NCBI RefSeq assembly: GCF_037126465.1
Contig: NC_088204.1
Location: 67,517,807-67,581,806, forward strand
Source: Ornithodoros turicata
Lineage: Eukaryota > Arthropoda > Arachnida > Ixodida > Argasidae
Direction: 5' to 3'
Length of the DNA stretch: 64,000 nucleotides
This document shows positions 33,342 through 43,731 of the stretch, piece by piece. The translations under genes were made by a program, and so were the position numbers. Position 1 is the first letter of the stretch; every line of letters begins with the position of its first letter. The notes under the pieces were generated by a model. That model saw only the letters and a list, made by a program, of their open reading frames with translations, had not been told where the DNA came from and did not search any database.

Positions 33342-36029
33342 CGCCCTGAAAAATTAACAATGCGAATAGGAGCGTAATCTCTTGTCGCGCATCGTCCCCG
33401 CTGCGTCGCGGAGTGACATCAACCTCAAATATTTCCTCGTGGCAGCACATGGCGAAAAGTAAGCCAGTGCTGACAGTTGTAAGACAAAGGTGGCAGTCCA
33501 CCCAAGCGACTCTGAACGGCCCCTCCCGAGCGACATGCCTCTCAATGAACTGTCTCGCAGCTCCGAGGGTAAATAAATAAACCGCCATAGGCAAACAGCT
33601 GCGAACGACACCACCACCACCACTATCGCCACCGCTTTTAGTGACAATGACTGATCTAACTGTAGTTTCCAATAGCATTACGTCACAGGAAAGGACAACA
33701 GCCGCGCTTACCTCCTCCCATCCATTCATCCTTTCTGGCTACAGTCCTGACGATACCCACTCTCGCTGCCCATCCCCCCCCCCCTTCCTCCCGCTCAGCA
33801 TTTCGAGAGCTGAACGCACGCAAGAAACACTCCTCGCGTAATGAAAGACCCCGTTACCCTGACAACAATATAAAACGAACGAAATGCATCCGTGGCGTGG
33901 GTCGTGATTTATGAGCGAAATAATAGGAATTTAAACTTTTCCGCTTCCTCTCCTTCTCAAGAAGTTCGACAATGCGGAGCGGGCCATTTGTCCAATCATC
34001 GCCCGAGATCGTTTGGGGAGACCAATCCGAGACCTCTCCGCATGTCAGTCGCGCTTGTTGAGGAGGAGAGGGTTGAGCGAAGAAAGCTTTACACTTGAGT
34101 GTCCATTCAAGGTGTACTATACACAGAAACGCGAAATAACGAATGGGCGCCGCCATTACTGCTGCCACCCCGTGGAACTCACGGGAACTATGCGCGTGTG
34201 GGCTGCTGTTAGCCGAGTTCCTTCATTTTCCTGCCCGTTGATTTTCGTGCTCTTAGTGTTGATTTCGTGTTGGTTCATTTCCCCCCCACTTGGGAACACA
34301 TCGACACCGCATCGGCCAGCACTCCTCACGTGGAAACATCGCACTCGGGAGCAAGCAATCTTCTTTTTCCTCGATCTGCTCAGATGATTACCGGATGACT
34401 AGTTATATGGAATGTTGACGGTCTCGTCAGTCATACTCATTAAAGACGGGAGCCACCGGCATTCATCCCAACGATAGCAGACGATTTTGGCAGTCCACCT
34501 TTATTGTGCCGTCGCTGGGAACGAGGCTAAAGAGCACACGGAGACAGGTGGTTTGAAAGTAACGCGACAAGGTCTATACATCCACACGTTGCTAGAAACC
34601 GCGATAATGCACACGTGTCCTGCAAAGAGCCCCCATAGCTCGTCACAGGGAATGCACGTATTTTAAACGCGAGTAGGAAGCTAACAGATGCACGCTGTTT
34701 ACCCAGAGGTTACGGCTTAATAGGAAACACGCGCTTCGCAAACAACGCTGCTTCCTGTGGCCTTGCCTTTCTTTGGTTAAACACCGACATCCCGCGCGCG
34801 CTCAAAACACAGTCCCTTTTAAACCAAGCAGCGGTAAAACGCAGAGCGCGTGGCGCCCAAGTATAGCTGAGCGTAGCCCAAGTATGGGATATAAACTCGG
34901 GGAGAAGCGTCATTACGAAACTCCGTCTTTAATTAGAAGGCACGGCCAGGAAGGAGGCGTATTCCTCTCTGTGTTTTATGAATTGGCTGCGGGTGTTAGG
35001 GAGGTAATTCCCAAGCTTAAAAAAAAGAAATGAAAAAGGGGGAAGATAGTATGCACAACGTGGTATGCGTTTCAATTTGGCCGCATCGTTCTGTTAATTC
35101 TATTTTTATGGGCGCAGGAAGGAGAGCGATATGTGGCGTTTCATTGCCGGGCAGTGTCGACAGAAAAACAAGGAAGTGTCTGCATGAACTCTGTTTCTAT
35201 GTGCTGTTATTATTTTTTTTCCTTTCGGGCGCTGAAATAATTTCTTTTCATTACAGTAGCTGACTCACGCGGAAGTGTCCGTTTTTCTTTTTTCGTTTCT
35301 TCTTTTTTTTTCTGTGTGCTTCCTACGCGAGGAACAAGGGATGGTGTTGTCGTCCCTATCTTTTGATTTCTATTTTGATTACCGTTGCATTCCTTCCATG
35401 TATAAACTTTGTTGAATGAGCGCTGAAAATCTCCTGCGCGACGGCCCCCAAGAGCTAATAACAAACGGAATGACGACTGCAAAGACAACGAAAATTACAT
35501 CACCCGACCTTCCAGAGGGTTAAAGCCCACCGGTGGCACGCACGTGATGTTGTTCAGCCTCATAACGATTCTCTCTCACGTTTTTCAATTTAATTTGCTT
35601 CTGCGTCTTTTCTTCTTTAGGGGTATGTCGTGCAACGTGCACTGCACAACCTTACAAACCCGCGCGATTATAAATCCCGTACACTTCTTTGCACTGGAGA
35701 AATGACAAAAACCTTAAGTAATAAGTTTGTGTATATTCGTTAAAGCGTGCTTTGCCAGCATGGCGCAAGTGCATACAGGTGAAGCCTACTCATTCGTGGT
35801 TTCCTTGTTGATACGTATGCATGTGCACACTATCGTCCACTTGTGCGGCACTACTTATCTAGCTTATCTTTGAGAAAGGTCACGGAAAATCACCTCCAGC
35901 CTCACCCCACTACCCTGCGAGGTGGGAAGGGTAAACGCTACCCAGATAAAGAAAGCCGGTTCAATGCTCCTTTTTTTTTTTCATCGACACGTAGATAATT
36001 GGGTGGTGGTGATGATGATGGTGGTGCTG
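33342..36029. other. no gene supported
   Basis: A minus-strand frame at 33647-33354 begins with a signal-peptide-like hydrophobic stretch but shows no further protein character. Otherwise there are only short frames and T/C tracts (33771-33784, 35208-35222). Confidence 0.4.
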
Positions 36030-36140
36030 CTTGCCGTAGTCGGCCACGTTAAGGCCGGTAACGTCACGGCTGTCGCAGGGGGGAAGGGATCGTGCGTGTT
36101 AGGCCGACTTCACAGGGTACTGACATTTGAAGTCGGAACG
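36030..36140 (-). repeat. SINE subfamily B fragment
   Basis: Shares GTAGTCGGCCACG, AACGTCACGGCT, CGTGCGTGTTAGGCCGACTT and CACAGGG with the copies at 2735 and 62690. The tRNA head is missing. Confidence 0.55.
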
Positions 36141-36639
36141 TCGCCTGCTGTAGCAAATCGCGGCAGAGGATTTCAAAGTCATGGCTTTCTGTTGCTACCA
36201 GTGGCTATGCGGCTGACGTTGGTTCGTCTCCGTGGCTACGGTCGCCGAAAACACGTTCGTAATTGGCAGACTCTTAATAACTACGTCACGTGGTCTAAGC
36301 CACCAAGCTTTCTTTACTCCACATGACGTTGCCCGGGTTCTCTGAACCGAATGCGTCCAGACCGAAGTCCCTCAACCGACTGTGCTTTCCGAGTGTTTTC
36401 CCTGGGCGGTTCACAATCACTTCAACGACGAACAATTGTAATTCAATTAAATTCGAAATTTACTTTCCATTCCAAGTGAAACGGAAGGGCTCGAGTATAA
36501 CGCAACAACATAAAAGTAACAACGAACATAAAACCAACATGCGAGCAATCTGGTGTATGTATATTTGACCGCGGCGCAGAGCAGGGCACTTGGCCGGCAA
36601 ACAAGAGGTGCGTGTTTCAAACCACCACCACAACCAGCT

Positions 36640-36905
36640 GCCGAAGCATAGTGGTTAGGATGATCACTTTCCACACCGAGACTAGGAAGTGACACGGGTT
36701 CGAATCCTGTCACCGGTTGTGCAGTCTGATTTTTTTTTCCTGGGTTTTCCGAAGACTTTCGAGACGAATGTCGGCACAGTTCCCCCTGAAGGCGGCCCAG
36801 GACGCATACTAACCCCCCTGTCTCCCCCCTTCTTGCTCTCCATCTGTACACGTCTGTACGCCTCTCATAGCCACAGTTGCTTCGCGGCGCGACCACGAAA
36901 AAAAA
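36640..36905 (+). repeat. tRNA-derived SINE, subfamily A, copy 3
   Basis: A full copy on the plus strand. A box in GCATAGTGGTTAGGATGATC, B box GGGTTCGAATCC, body GACGAATGTCGGCACAGTTC and CCCAGGACGCATAC, and a tail ending TTGCTTCGCGGCGCGACCAC before an A run. It is the best reference copy in the window. Confidence 0.8.
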
Positions 36906-37149
36906 GTTCAAACCACCCGCTGTCTGACTTGTTCGACGACTGCCATATTTTAAATGGACAGAGCACAGAAGCAAGCTACGCGGGACAAGTCTTGTTCTGT
37001 TCGTGTTCCCTACATTTGTATCTTCCCCAAACGCACGGGTATGTTGCCAACTTCAAAGGCATCGAGTATCGTTTCCATTCAGTATTACGAACTCTAATTA
37101 GACGTGCAAGGAGACGGAGAGCGCGTTAGTTCAGCAACATAATGAATAA

Positions 37150-37192
37150 CGCGAGAACGACACGGAAGGACAGAGAACGTGTCGTTCTCGCG
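37150..37192. repeat. perfect 14-bp hairpin
   Basis: CGCGAGAACGACAC at 37150-37163 is mirrored exactly at 37179-37192 around GGAAGGACAGAGAAC. Its wording resembles the much longer hairpin at 17711-17852. Confidence 0.7.
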
Positions 37193-37760
37193 AACTTTAA
37201 TTAGAGCACTAGTTCGGCGTACTTTGTTCGCCATCCGCCCAACATGCACGTGCGAACTGAGATAAGTCTGCACGCGGGCCCCTCCGATTCAGTGCTCGCC
37301 CGATGCGCGCCACAGTACTCGTTTTCCTCCCTCAGCCACAACAGTGTAATGAACCCGAGGAGAAAAGGAACTGCGGGGCCAATTTATCTTCTCCGAATAA
37401 TGGCCAAGGAGGTCTCCAGAAGTCAAGCTCATTAAGAGACATGGGCTTTTCATAAAAAGATATTTTCCATTCAACAACAGCGCTTCTCCTCGAATGTCTG
37501 AAACAAAGGGAACGAGCCATAATGAAAGGAGGATTCATCCCAGAGACGAGAATCGATGCGGCGTATGAGACTAGTGTTAGCTTCGCGAGCGATATAGCTG
37601 GACAGTGTTTATTAGGAAGAAGAGCCGCTTGAAGCTGACGTAGAATCTCTAAGTGAGGCCAAGATACAATGGCATTATATAAGGAAACGTAATAAATGTG
37701 TAAAGGGTGGTTAAAAGTGGCAGCACAAACACCAGGGCGCACATGTAAAAACATCGCACC

Positions 37761-38162
37761 AGCTCCCGTGACATATACAGTGAACCCTCGTTATTATGAC
37801 CATGGTCGTTCCCGAAAATTTTGGTCATAATGCGGAACTGTCATATTAACGGGAGGGATTTGCAGATCTTTCACTGCATTGTTCCCCAGGAGTATGGTCG
37901 TAAAGCGGGTATGTCAGATTATCGGGGGTCATATTAACGAGGGTTCACTGTATAGTGGTTAGGATGATCGCTTTCCACGCCGAGACTGGGAGATGGCACG
38001 AGTTCGAATCCCCACTTCGGCAGTGCTGTTTGGAATTTTCCTGCTGACTAGCACAGTAACCCCTGAAGTCTGCCCTGGACGCATACTAACCCCCCCTGTC
38101 CCCAACTCCTTTCTTGCTGTCCTCTCTCACCAGCTGTCCACGTTATGTACGCCGCTAACGCG
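37761..38162 (+). repeat. SINE subfamily A interrupted by a MITE
   Basis: The SINE head is split. Its first part (37761-37777, CAGCTCCCGTGACATA) resembles CAGCTGCCGAAGCATA of the copy at 36640, and the rest resumes at 37953 with GTGGTTAGGATGATCGC. The B box is GAGTTCGAATCC, followed by the usual body to about 38162. Confidence 0.7.
37778..37950. mobile_element. pogo/Tigger-like MITE, TA duplication
   Basis: 173 bp. Ends are CAGTGAACCCTCGTTATTAT and (reversed) CAGTGAACCCTCGTTAATAT, flanked by TA on both sides. The ends resemble the CAGT...CCTCGTTA termini of pogo/Tigger elements. It is inserted in the A-box region of a SINE. Confidence 0.8.
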
Positions 38163-38387
38163 GAATTTAAATAATAATTAATATAGCAATAATAATAGTT
38201 GGGAGCAGTTTTACACGTAAAGGAAATTTTAAAAAAAAACGTTCCGCGATTGTCTTTCATATTAAGCAATGGTTATTATTGCGCCTCATATAAAATGCCC
38301 TATGTTACAAGGCCACCGCTTTGACAGTTGCTAGACCGACGCAGAATTCCGTTTACCTTCACACGATGCGGTACTTACTGTCGAAAT

Positions 38388-39220
38388 CATAGGCGCCGAC
38401 TGCGGGGGGGGGCCTTGCCTTCCCGGAACATGAACTCGGGGGGCGCCGCCTCCCCCGGGAAGTCCCGCTAAGAGACTGACACCAAACTTTGGGGCTCGGC
38501 GCGCCCGGGTCAAAAGAGCGAAGAGGTACCAACCCAAAAATGCATCTTGAAATTTGTATAATATGTATCCGCCCACCATACTCATTATCACAGTAGGTGG
38601 GGCGAAGAAACACAGAGGATGACACAACACCTAGCCTGAATTTCGCCCAAAGCAATCAGATCAATGAAACGAAGCAGTCAAAAAGGTACCAGCAGCTGCC
38701 AGTGAGCTGTAACGGTAACGCATATTCGTTGGGAGCGGGTTCAACTCCCGCTGCTCCATTTCATTGACCATATTGCGCGCATTTCGGGTCAAACATGGAG
38801 TATTCAATACATTTTGTTCTTTTTGCACTCAGTTTTCAAAGGCCTTCAGTTGTTCACATGTTCACTGTTTACGTTCTCTCTGTTTTTTCGTTTGTTTTGC
38901 TTTTTCTGTTCTTCCTTCCTATTATTTCTATATCAGTTCTGCATATGCATCATAGGATCCCGCAAGAGTGTGTGATTCTTGAGCTTTAGTTTTGTGTTCT
39001 TCATTTCTCTTTCCGTTTCTTTCATTATTTTTGTTTTCTTATTTTCTTTGCCTTTTTTAACTTCCCCCTCTCACTTTTTTTGGAATAACAAGCTGACATC
39101 CATCTGGCTTACCTATCCTTTCTTTTCTTAATAAACATATCCCCCCCCCCCCCCCGCCAGAGTACTTATTTCGCGGTGCGCCCTTGCCCCCTCCGGGAAA
39201 ATGAAAACTCTCCGCCTCTG
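38388..39220. mobile_element. non-autonomous hAT element, perfect 8-bp duplication
   Basis: Flanked by GTCGAAAT at 38380-38387 and 39221-39228. The ends CATAGGCG and (reversed) CAGAGGCG are followed by G/C-rich runs at both sides. It contains a tRNA-like B box (GGGTTCAACTCC near 38738) and a 15-base C run at 39141-39155. No transposase is encoded. Confidence 0.8.
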
Positions 39221-39228
39221 GTCGAAAT

Positions 39229-39804
39229 AATCGCTGTTCCTTTCATATTCGACAGATTATCTCACACTGAGTCAAGGCGCAATTTTCAAAATATTTTCAA
39301 ATAAGAACACTTTACAAATATGACACACACAGCTGCAGTAATGTTTTCCTTTGTGTGCACTATACGGGGTCTCTTTTGTTCTTTTCTTCTTCCAAAAACC
39401 TTTTCGGTCAAAAGCTGCCAGAGCAGCATAGATGCTGTTTTTGTAGGTGAGCTATAGGGTCAGGCGGACATACATATAATAACATAAAAATAGTCTCCTA
39501 AAATTAATGAACTCTTGAGCCAGTACAACGAAAAACGAGCACGCACGTTGAGACATCGCAAGCAGAGCCAGCCGTGATAAAGGCGGGAAAGGTCGGAGAA
39601 AACGTGACACAGTAGCCCCGGAGCTATCTTGCTTCTTTCTGACGACAAAGACACTGCTCTCTGCTCTAACAGCCCGCTGCGTAAACTAGTGTGGCTACGT
39701 GAGACCAAAGGACCAATAAGAGACCAAATTAGTAGACCATGTCCACCAATTGTAAAATAGTGGAATATATTTGACGCAGTCGAAACAGTGCAATACTAAT
39801 TATA
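39229..39804. other. downstream region of the first M13-like gene
   Basis: No canonical AATAAA is visible on the minus strand within 400 bp of the stop codon at 39805-39807. Nothing else is recognised. Confidence 0.4.
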
Positions 39805-41844
39805 TCAAACGAATTGACACATTTTCACGTCCCAATCTTGCTGCACAGAACAGTGGAACGCTTCCTTGAATCCAGCCGTCTGCATGGCCATATTACAGTC
39901 TTCCATCGCTGTCTTCATTTGGGAACAGTACGGTCTGCAGCTGGACATGTAAAATACCTCATCGCCAGAGTATTGCTCCATAGATGCCAACCTCAAGTCA
40001 CGGGTCATGTTCAACTCCACGCTCAAGGCAAGCTTGAAAGCCGCAAATGCAGTCTCGTATCCTAGTAGCCGCAACATCCTCCTCTCCACGGCCGTAGATG
40101 TGCAATTCAATGGGATATTTGCACTCCACCAATCCCCCTGGACGCCTACCGCATCGAGTCTTCTGCCCATGTAATCCATGGTTTTTGCCGCGTAAGACGC
40201 GTAAAGTGTGGCTAAGTAGCCATAGTTCGACGCCAGAGTACCGTGGGTGTAATAAAGTGGTGGTACGAGTTGACCCATAGCCATACGGAGGACATTGAAG
40301 TAATGCAAGTATACTATAGGCCCTAGGTGATCCTTCATGGTCTTCTTGTAGATGTACAAGTAGTCCTTGTGTCCAATAAGGCCTCGTAGATCTGCTAGAG
40401 AGCGATTCCAGTTCTGAAAAAAGGTGTCATTCATCAACGAGAAGGTTTGGTACGCTTGATCGAGGCGCTGTTCATCGAAGTAGTAGTCTGGTGGCCAAAT
40501 GACTCGATACATTCGACTTATCTTGCCTAATGCGATTTGCTTTGTCATGTTATTGATAAGGGTAGAATTCCGGACCTTGCCTTCGAGTACGTGGACTACG
40601 TTGTCGACGATGCGGTTGACTCTCTGCCTTTCAGAGACCGGAAAATGCTGCAAGATCCATGGAGTCCACGGTAAGATTCCGAAGGACTCCTCCGTCACCC
40701 GTAAGCAAAACATCGGAAGTGCTCTGGCTGCGTGTGTTAGGTTGCCGAAAGTGACAACATCTACGTCAGGGACAGCCATCCAAGCATTCTCTTGCACGAA
40801 GGTCCAACCAAGTACATCAAGAAGATAAGGAGACCTGGATGACGTAAGGACGCTTCTCAGTTCGTGGAGGACACGCATGTTGTGGACCATGACCTTCGTA
40901 TCGTCGGTAACGGTGAAATCTGGTTGGAAGTGATTGTTGAGAAACGTCGCCCACCTGTCACTTCCCGTGTGGTTCCTCAGGTCCCGTACGCGGAACGAAC
41001 TCCCGCTAAGCGCGTGGGCCTTGCCGCGCGTCACGAAGTTTCTGACTATGGCCTCGTCCCTGTAAAGTCTCGGCAGTTTGCTGACGTTTACCTTTACGTT
41101 CAAGGCTTCCACGAAATGACGAACTCTCGTCGTGAAATTATGGAAAGAGCCCCTACCGCCTTCGCGGTTCTTCCAAGAGTGCATGTCTTGAGGGTTGAAG
41201 AAGACCACCACGTACTGCCCTTCGTACCATGGTCGCACTATTTTCAGACACATCCAATAACACTGACCCCAATTTATCGTTAAGTCAAGGTGAACGTCCA
41301 GAGGATCGACGTCTTCAGCAGGTTCCTCTGGCCAAGGAATTCTGCGTTCCTTCATGAACGCTTTGAACGATACGATATCATTGACGCGATGGATGCAGGA
41401 ATTGTACATTCTGAAGGAGTTCAAGACTGCAACGCTCGTGGTGTTGGCTTTGTTGTTGTTGTTGTTGAAAGTGCTCAAGAGGTTTGAAGCTAGGAGCTCG
41501 TCCAAACGGTCGACCTCATGGTAACTGTAGTCTCGATACCAGAAGCTGCACGTGTACTCGTAGAAGTCGACGCAGGGGTTTACCTTAGGGTTCACTGATG
41601 TGTTGAGGTGGAAAGCGTGCGTGAGGCAGTCTCGAGTGTCGCAGATGTTATCGCTGTGGCGTGGAGTAGGCCTGGGCTTCCGAAGGGCCAGCAGGACAGC
41701 GCCACCAACAATGACGGCCAAAACAGTGACTATGGTGATCCAGACGTCCGCATATGATGCGTGATGGTCGATTGGACGCTCGGCGACTGGGACGCTGAGA
41801 CCACTAGGAGTGGTGTCAGACGAAAGGCCTGGGAACTCGTTCAT
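39805..41844 (-). CDS. catalytically dead M13 (neprilysin-like) type II membrane protein 1
   Basis: 679 residues in one uninterrupted exon, close to the usual M13 length of 670-770. Residues 1-33 are cytoplasmic, 34-54 form the membrane anchor, and the rest is an ectodomain. The family's N-terminal signature is clear (Cys68, Cys73, NPCVDFYEYTC at 89-99), as is the C-terminal block (EQYSGDEVFYMSSCRPYC, ending CQFV). The catalytic core is gone. Where active members have HExxH after NFGGIG, this protein has SYAAK (550-554) after NYGYLATLYA; the GENIAD glutamate is absent; the NAY/F substrate motif is altered. More than ten N-glycosylation sequons are present. It is therefore a predicted non-peptidase, plausibly a binding or decoy ectoprotein; that role is inference. 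It lies 1.9 kb downstream of a same-strand paralogue. The start is the first ATG, giving a short cytoplasmic tail. Confidence 0.9.
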   Translation of the reverse strand: MNEFPGLSSDTTPSGLSVPVAERPIDHHASYADVWITIVTVLAVIVGGAVLLALRKPRPTPRHSDNICDTRDCLTHAFHLNTSVNPKVNPCVDFYEYTCSFWYRDYSYHEVDRLDELLASNLLSTFNNNNNKANTTSVAVLNSFRMYNSCIHRVNDIVSFKAFMKERRIPWPEEPAEDVDPLDVHLDLTINWGQCYWMCLKIVRPWYEGQYVVVFFNPQDMHSWKNREGGRGSFHNFTTRVRHFVEALNVKVNVSKLPRLYRDEAIVRNFVTRGKAHALSGSSFRVRDLRNHTGSDRWATFLNNHFQPDFTVTDDTKVMVHNMRVLHELRSVLTSSRSPYLLDVLGWTFVQENAWMAVPDVDVVTFGNLTHAARALPMFCLRVTEESFGILPWTPWILQHFPVSERQRVNRIVDNVVHVLEGKVRNSTLINNMTKQIALGKISRMYRVIWPPDYYFDEQRLDQAYQTFSLMNDTFFQNWNRSLADLRGLIGHKDYLYIYKKTMKDHLGPIVYLHYFNVLRMAMGQLVPPLYYTHGTLASNYGYLATLYASYAAKTMDYMGRRLDAVGVQGDWWSANIPLNCTSTAVERRMLRLLGYETAFAAFKLALSVELNMTRDLRLASMEQYSGDEVFYMSSCRPYCSQMKTAMEDCNMAMQTAGFKEAFHCSVQQDWDVKMCQFV

Positions 41845-42059
41845 GGTTCTTGCGAGTACAACACAGCAGAAGCAGGACAGCGATGCTTTGGAGCGTGCAC
41901 CATTTGCCAGGTTGTGATTCCAGGCGTCTCGCGAGAATGGCTGCTAGCAGGAGCATTTTTTTTCTTCGTCGTCGCAAGTCAGTGGATGTGATCCACAAAG
42001 AGGGATTGGCCAGGGTTGGATATAACTATGCAACTTTTCTAATCTTAACGTTGACCAGC

Positions 42060-42205
42060 TCGAGTAGGTTAGCGTGCTGCCACGCGAGCGTCACGTGGAA
42101 ACCGGGAGGTACCCTGGTTCGAATCCCGGTGCCGGCTGAGCTATACGGGTCAGACGCTGTCAGACATATGTCGGCAGAGTTCCCATAGAAGTCGCCTCTT
42201 GGGGT
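42060..42205 (+). repeat. tRNA-derived SINE, short copy
   Basis: A-box-like GGTTAGCGTGCTGCC, B box GGTTCGAATCCC, then CAGACATATGTCGGCAGAGTTC as in the copy at 58650 on the other strand. It lies between the two M13-like genes. Confidence 0.65.
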
Positions 42206-43159
42206 TGATTGTACTTAAAACTAGAGGTCTGGCATGGGTGCCGTGTACTTCTCAATAAGGGATACGTCCAAAGACTGAGATAAAAAATGAATATTCTGGC
42301 GCACCATAGCGCCTGTCGGCACCGCAGAAGTTATCTAATGTAAGTCACGAACGGTACAGTGAAAATACGCTCTGGAGCAAGCATACATGTAGCGAGTCAT
42401 CGTGCACATAGCAAGCCACAGCTGTCATTTTATCTTGGAGATTAAGTACTGCGCAGTCTGTCTGCCACATCGAGAGAGACAGAGAGAGAGAACAGGCGAT
42501 AGACAAATGCCAGCGTCATATGTACACTTCTCACGAACAAGCGACAGCTACGTTAATGTTCCCGGGCTCACCCCTACACTCTATGGAACCTTTTCTTTTC
42601 AGAGCTTTCCCAAATACACAACGCCCGGACGCATAGGAGCACACACACAAAGAAAAGCACACCGTCCTGCCCAACACGCGCTAATGCCTCTCAGCAATCC
42701 ATCAAAACACTCACCAACCCCAGGTCGCACCGATCGAGATGTCAACACAAGAACTTTCCGCAACACACGCCACAATAAATAACAAAGCCAAGGAATCACA
42801 AACCCATGAACACTGCCAATACGAAAACAAAAAAGAAAGAGAGAAAGAAAGAAAAGAAACGCAGACATTGACTAAACGCTTTCAGTAGCACATGGCGGCG
42901 GAGGACATTATTTGTTTTTCAGGCTGTCTCTGGACAGAACATTATACAGCGTCGGTAACTGACTTATGTCTGTTTTGGGAGGTGCCATTTGTACTGCATG
43001 AGGTCTTAAACCTCTAGGTCCTTCTGGGCTGATGAGGGGGGACACGATGTAGAACACTGCTGTTGCCCTATAACTTATGTGGAAAAACTAGGCCTCGCAG
43101 ACTTGCGCGTGGCCGATATTAAGCAAGGCATGAGCTGTGAGGTTCGCCAAGCTGTGTTG
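42206..43159. other. intergenic, no gene recognised
   Basis: Between the two M13-like genes. A GA-rich tract lies at about 42470-42492 and an AAAG-rich one at 42820-42860. Confidence 0.45.
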
Positions 43160-43512
43160 CCTTTGTGTTCAGGCGCTATATTGACTAGCTCCCAGCGCAT
43201 GAGATATGTCAGGCTGCGGGTAACGGTTATAGATAACAGGTAAGAGATATATTATTAGATGCTTTGAGCTTGCAACGACGATGAAGTTATTGTATAGCCC
43301 AACGCGAATCGCTCGCAGATGGTCTTTTAGTACTTTAAAGGGCACATGAAGCTCTGCCCTCAAAGCTCTCTTCACATTTCTGGATGCCATAGGACTTCGA
43401 TCCTTATTGTGAAGGGGCTCATTCTCCGCATCACCATCAGCAATAGGGTAGAGTATCGCCCCTGGCGATGAAACTCCCCAATCATCATCTTGTAATAAAG
43501 TTGTTGTTGTTA
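43160..43512 (+). repeat. probable LINE 3' end fragment
   Basis: Ends AATCATCATCTTGTAATAAAG followed by GTTGTTGTTGTTA. The AATAAA signal directly before a short GTT tail is typical of non-LTR 3' ends. Coding content, if any, is too decayed to recognise. Confidence 0.4.
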
Positions 43513-43731
43513 GAGCACAGTAGGCTCCAAGCGTCAGACTGAACCAGAGTTAAGTGGTCCAAGGACAAGCTATGAACTCGGCCAGCCGAAGAGTGCTCTT
43601 ACTCATCAACACAGAATGAAGGAACGTTGTGCTCTTAGTTCAAACAACGTGTGCTATAGCTGTTAGAAATCAACTGTATTGCATATCTCGCCTCATTACA
43701 TGGGCAAATATTCACAACATATCGACAATAT

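Noticed and set aside
33354..33647. Minus-strand frame with a signal-peptide-like start
   Set aside because: The hydrophobic start is encoded by a GTG-rich simple tract; the rest has no protein features and a competing overlapping frame exists.
38690..38760. A tRNA gene
   Set aside because: B box and T-stem are good, but there is no matching acceptor stem and the space for an anticodon arm is too short; it is a tRNA-derived repeat head.
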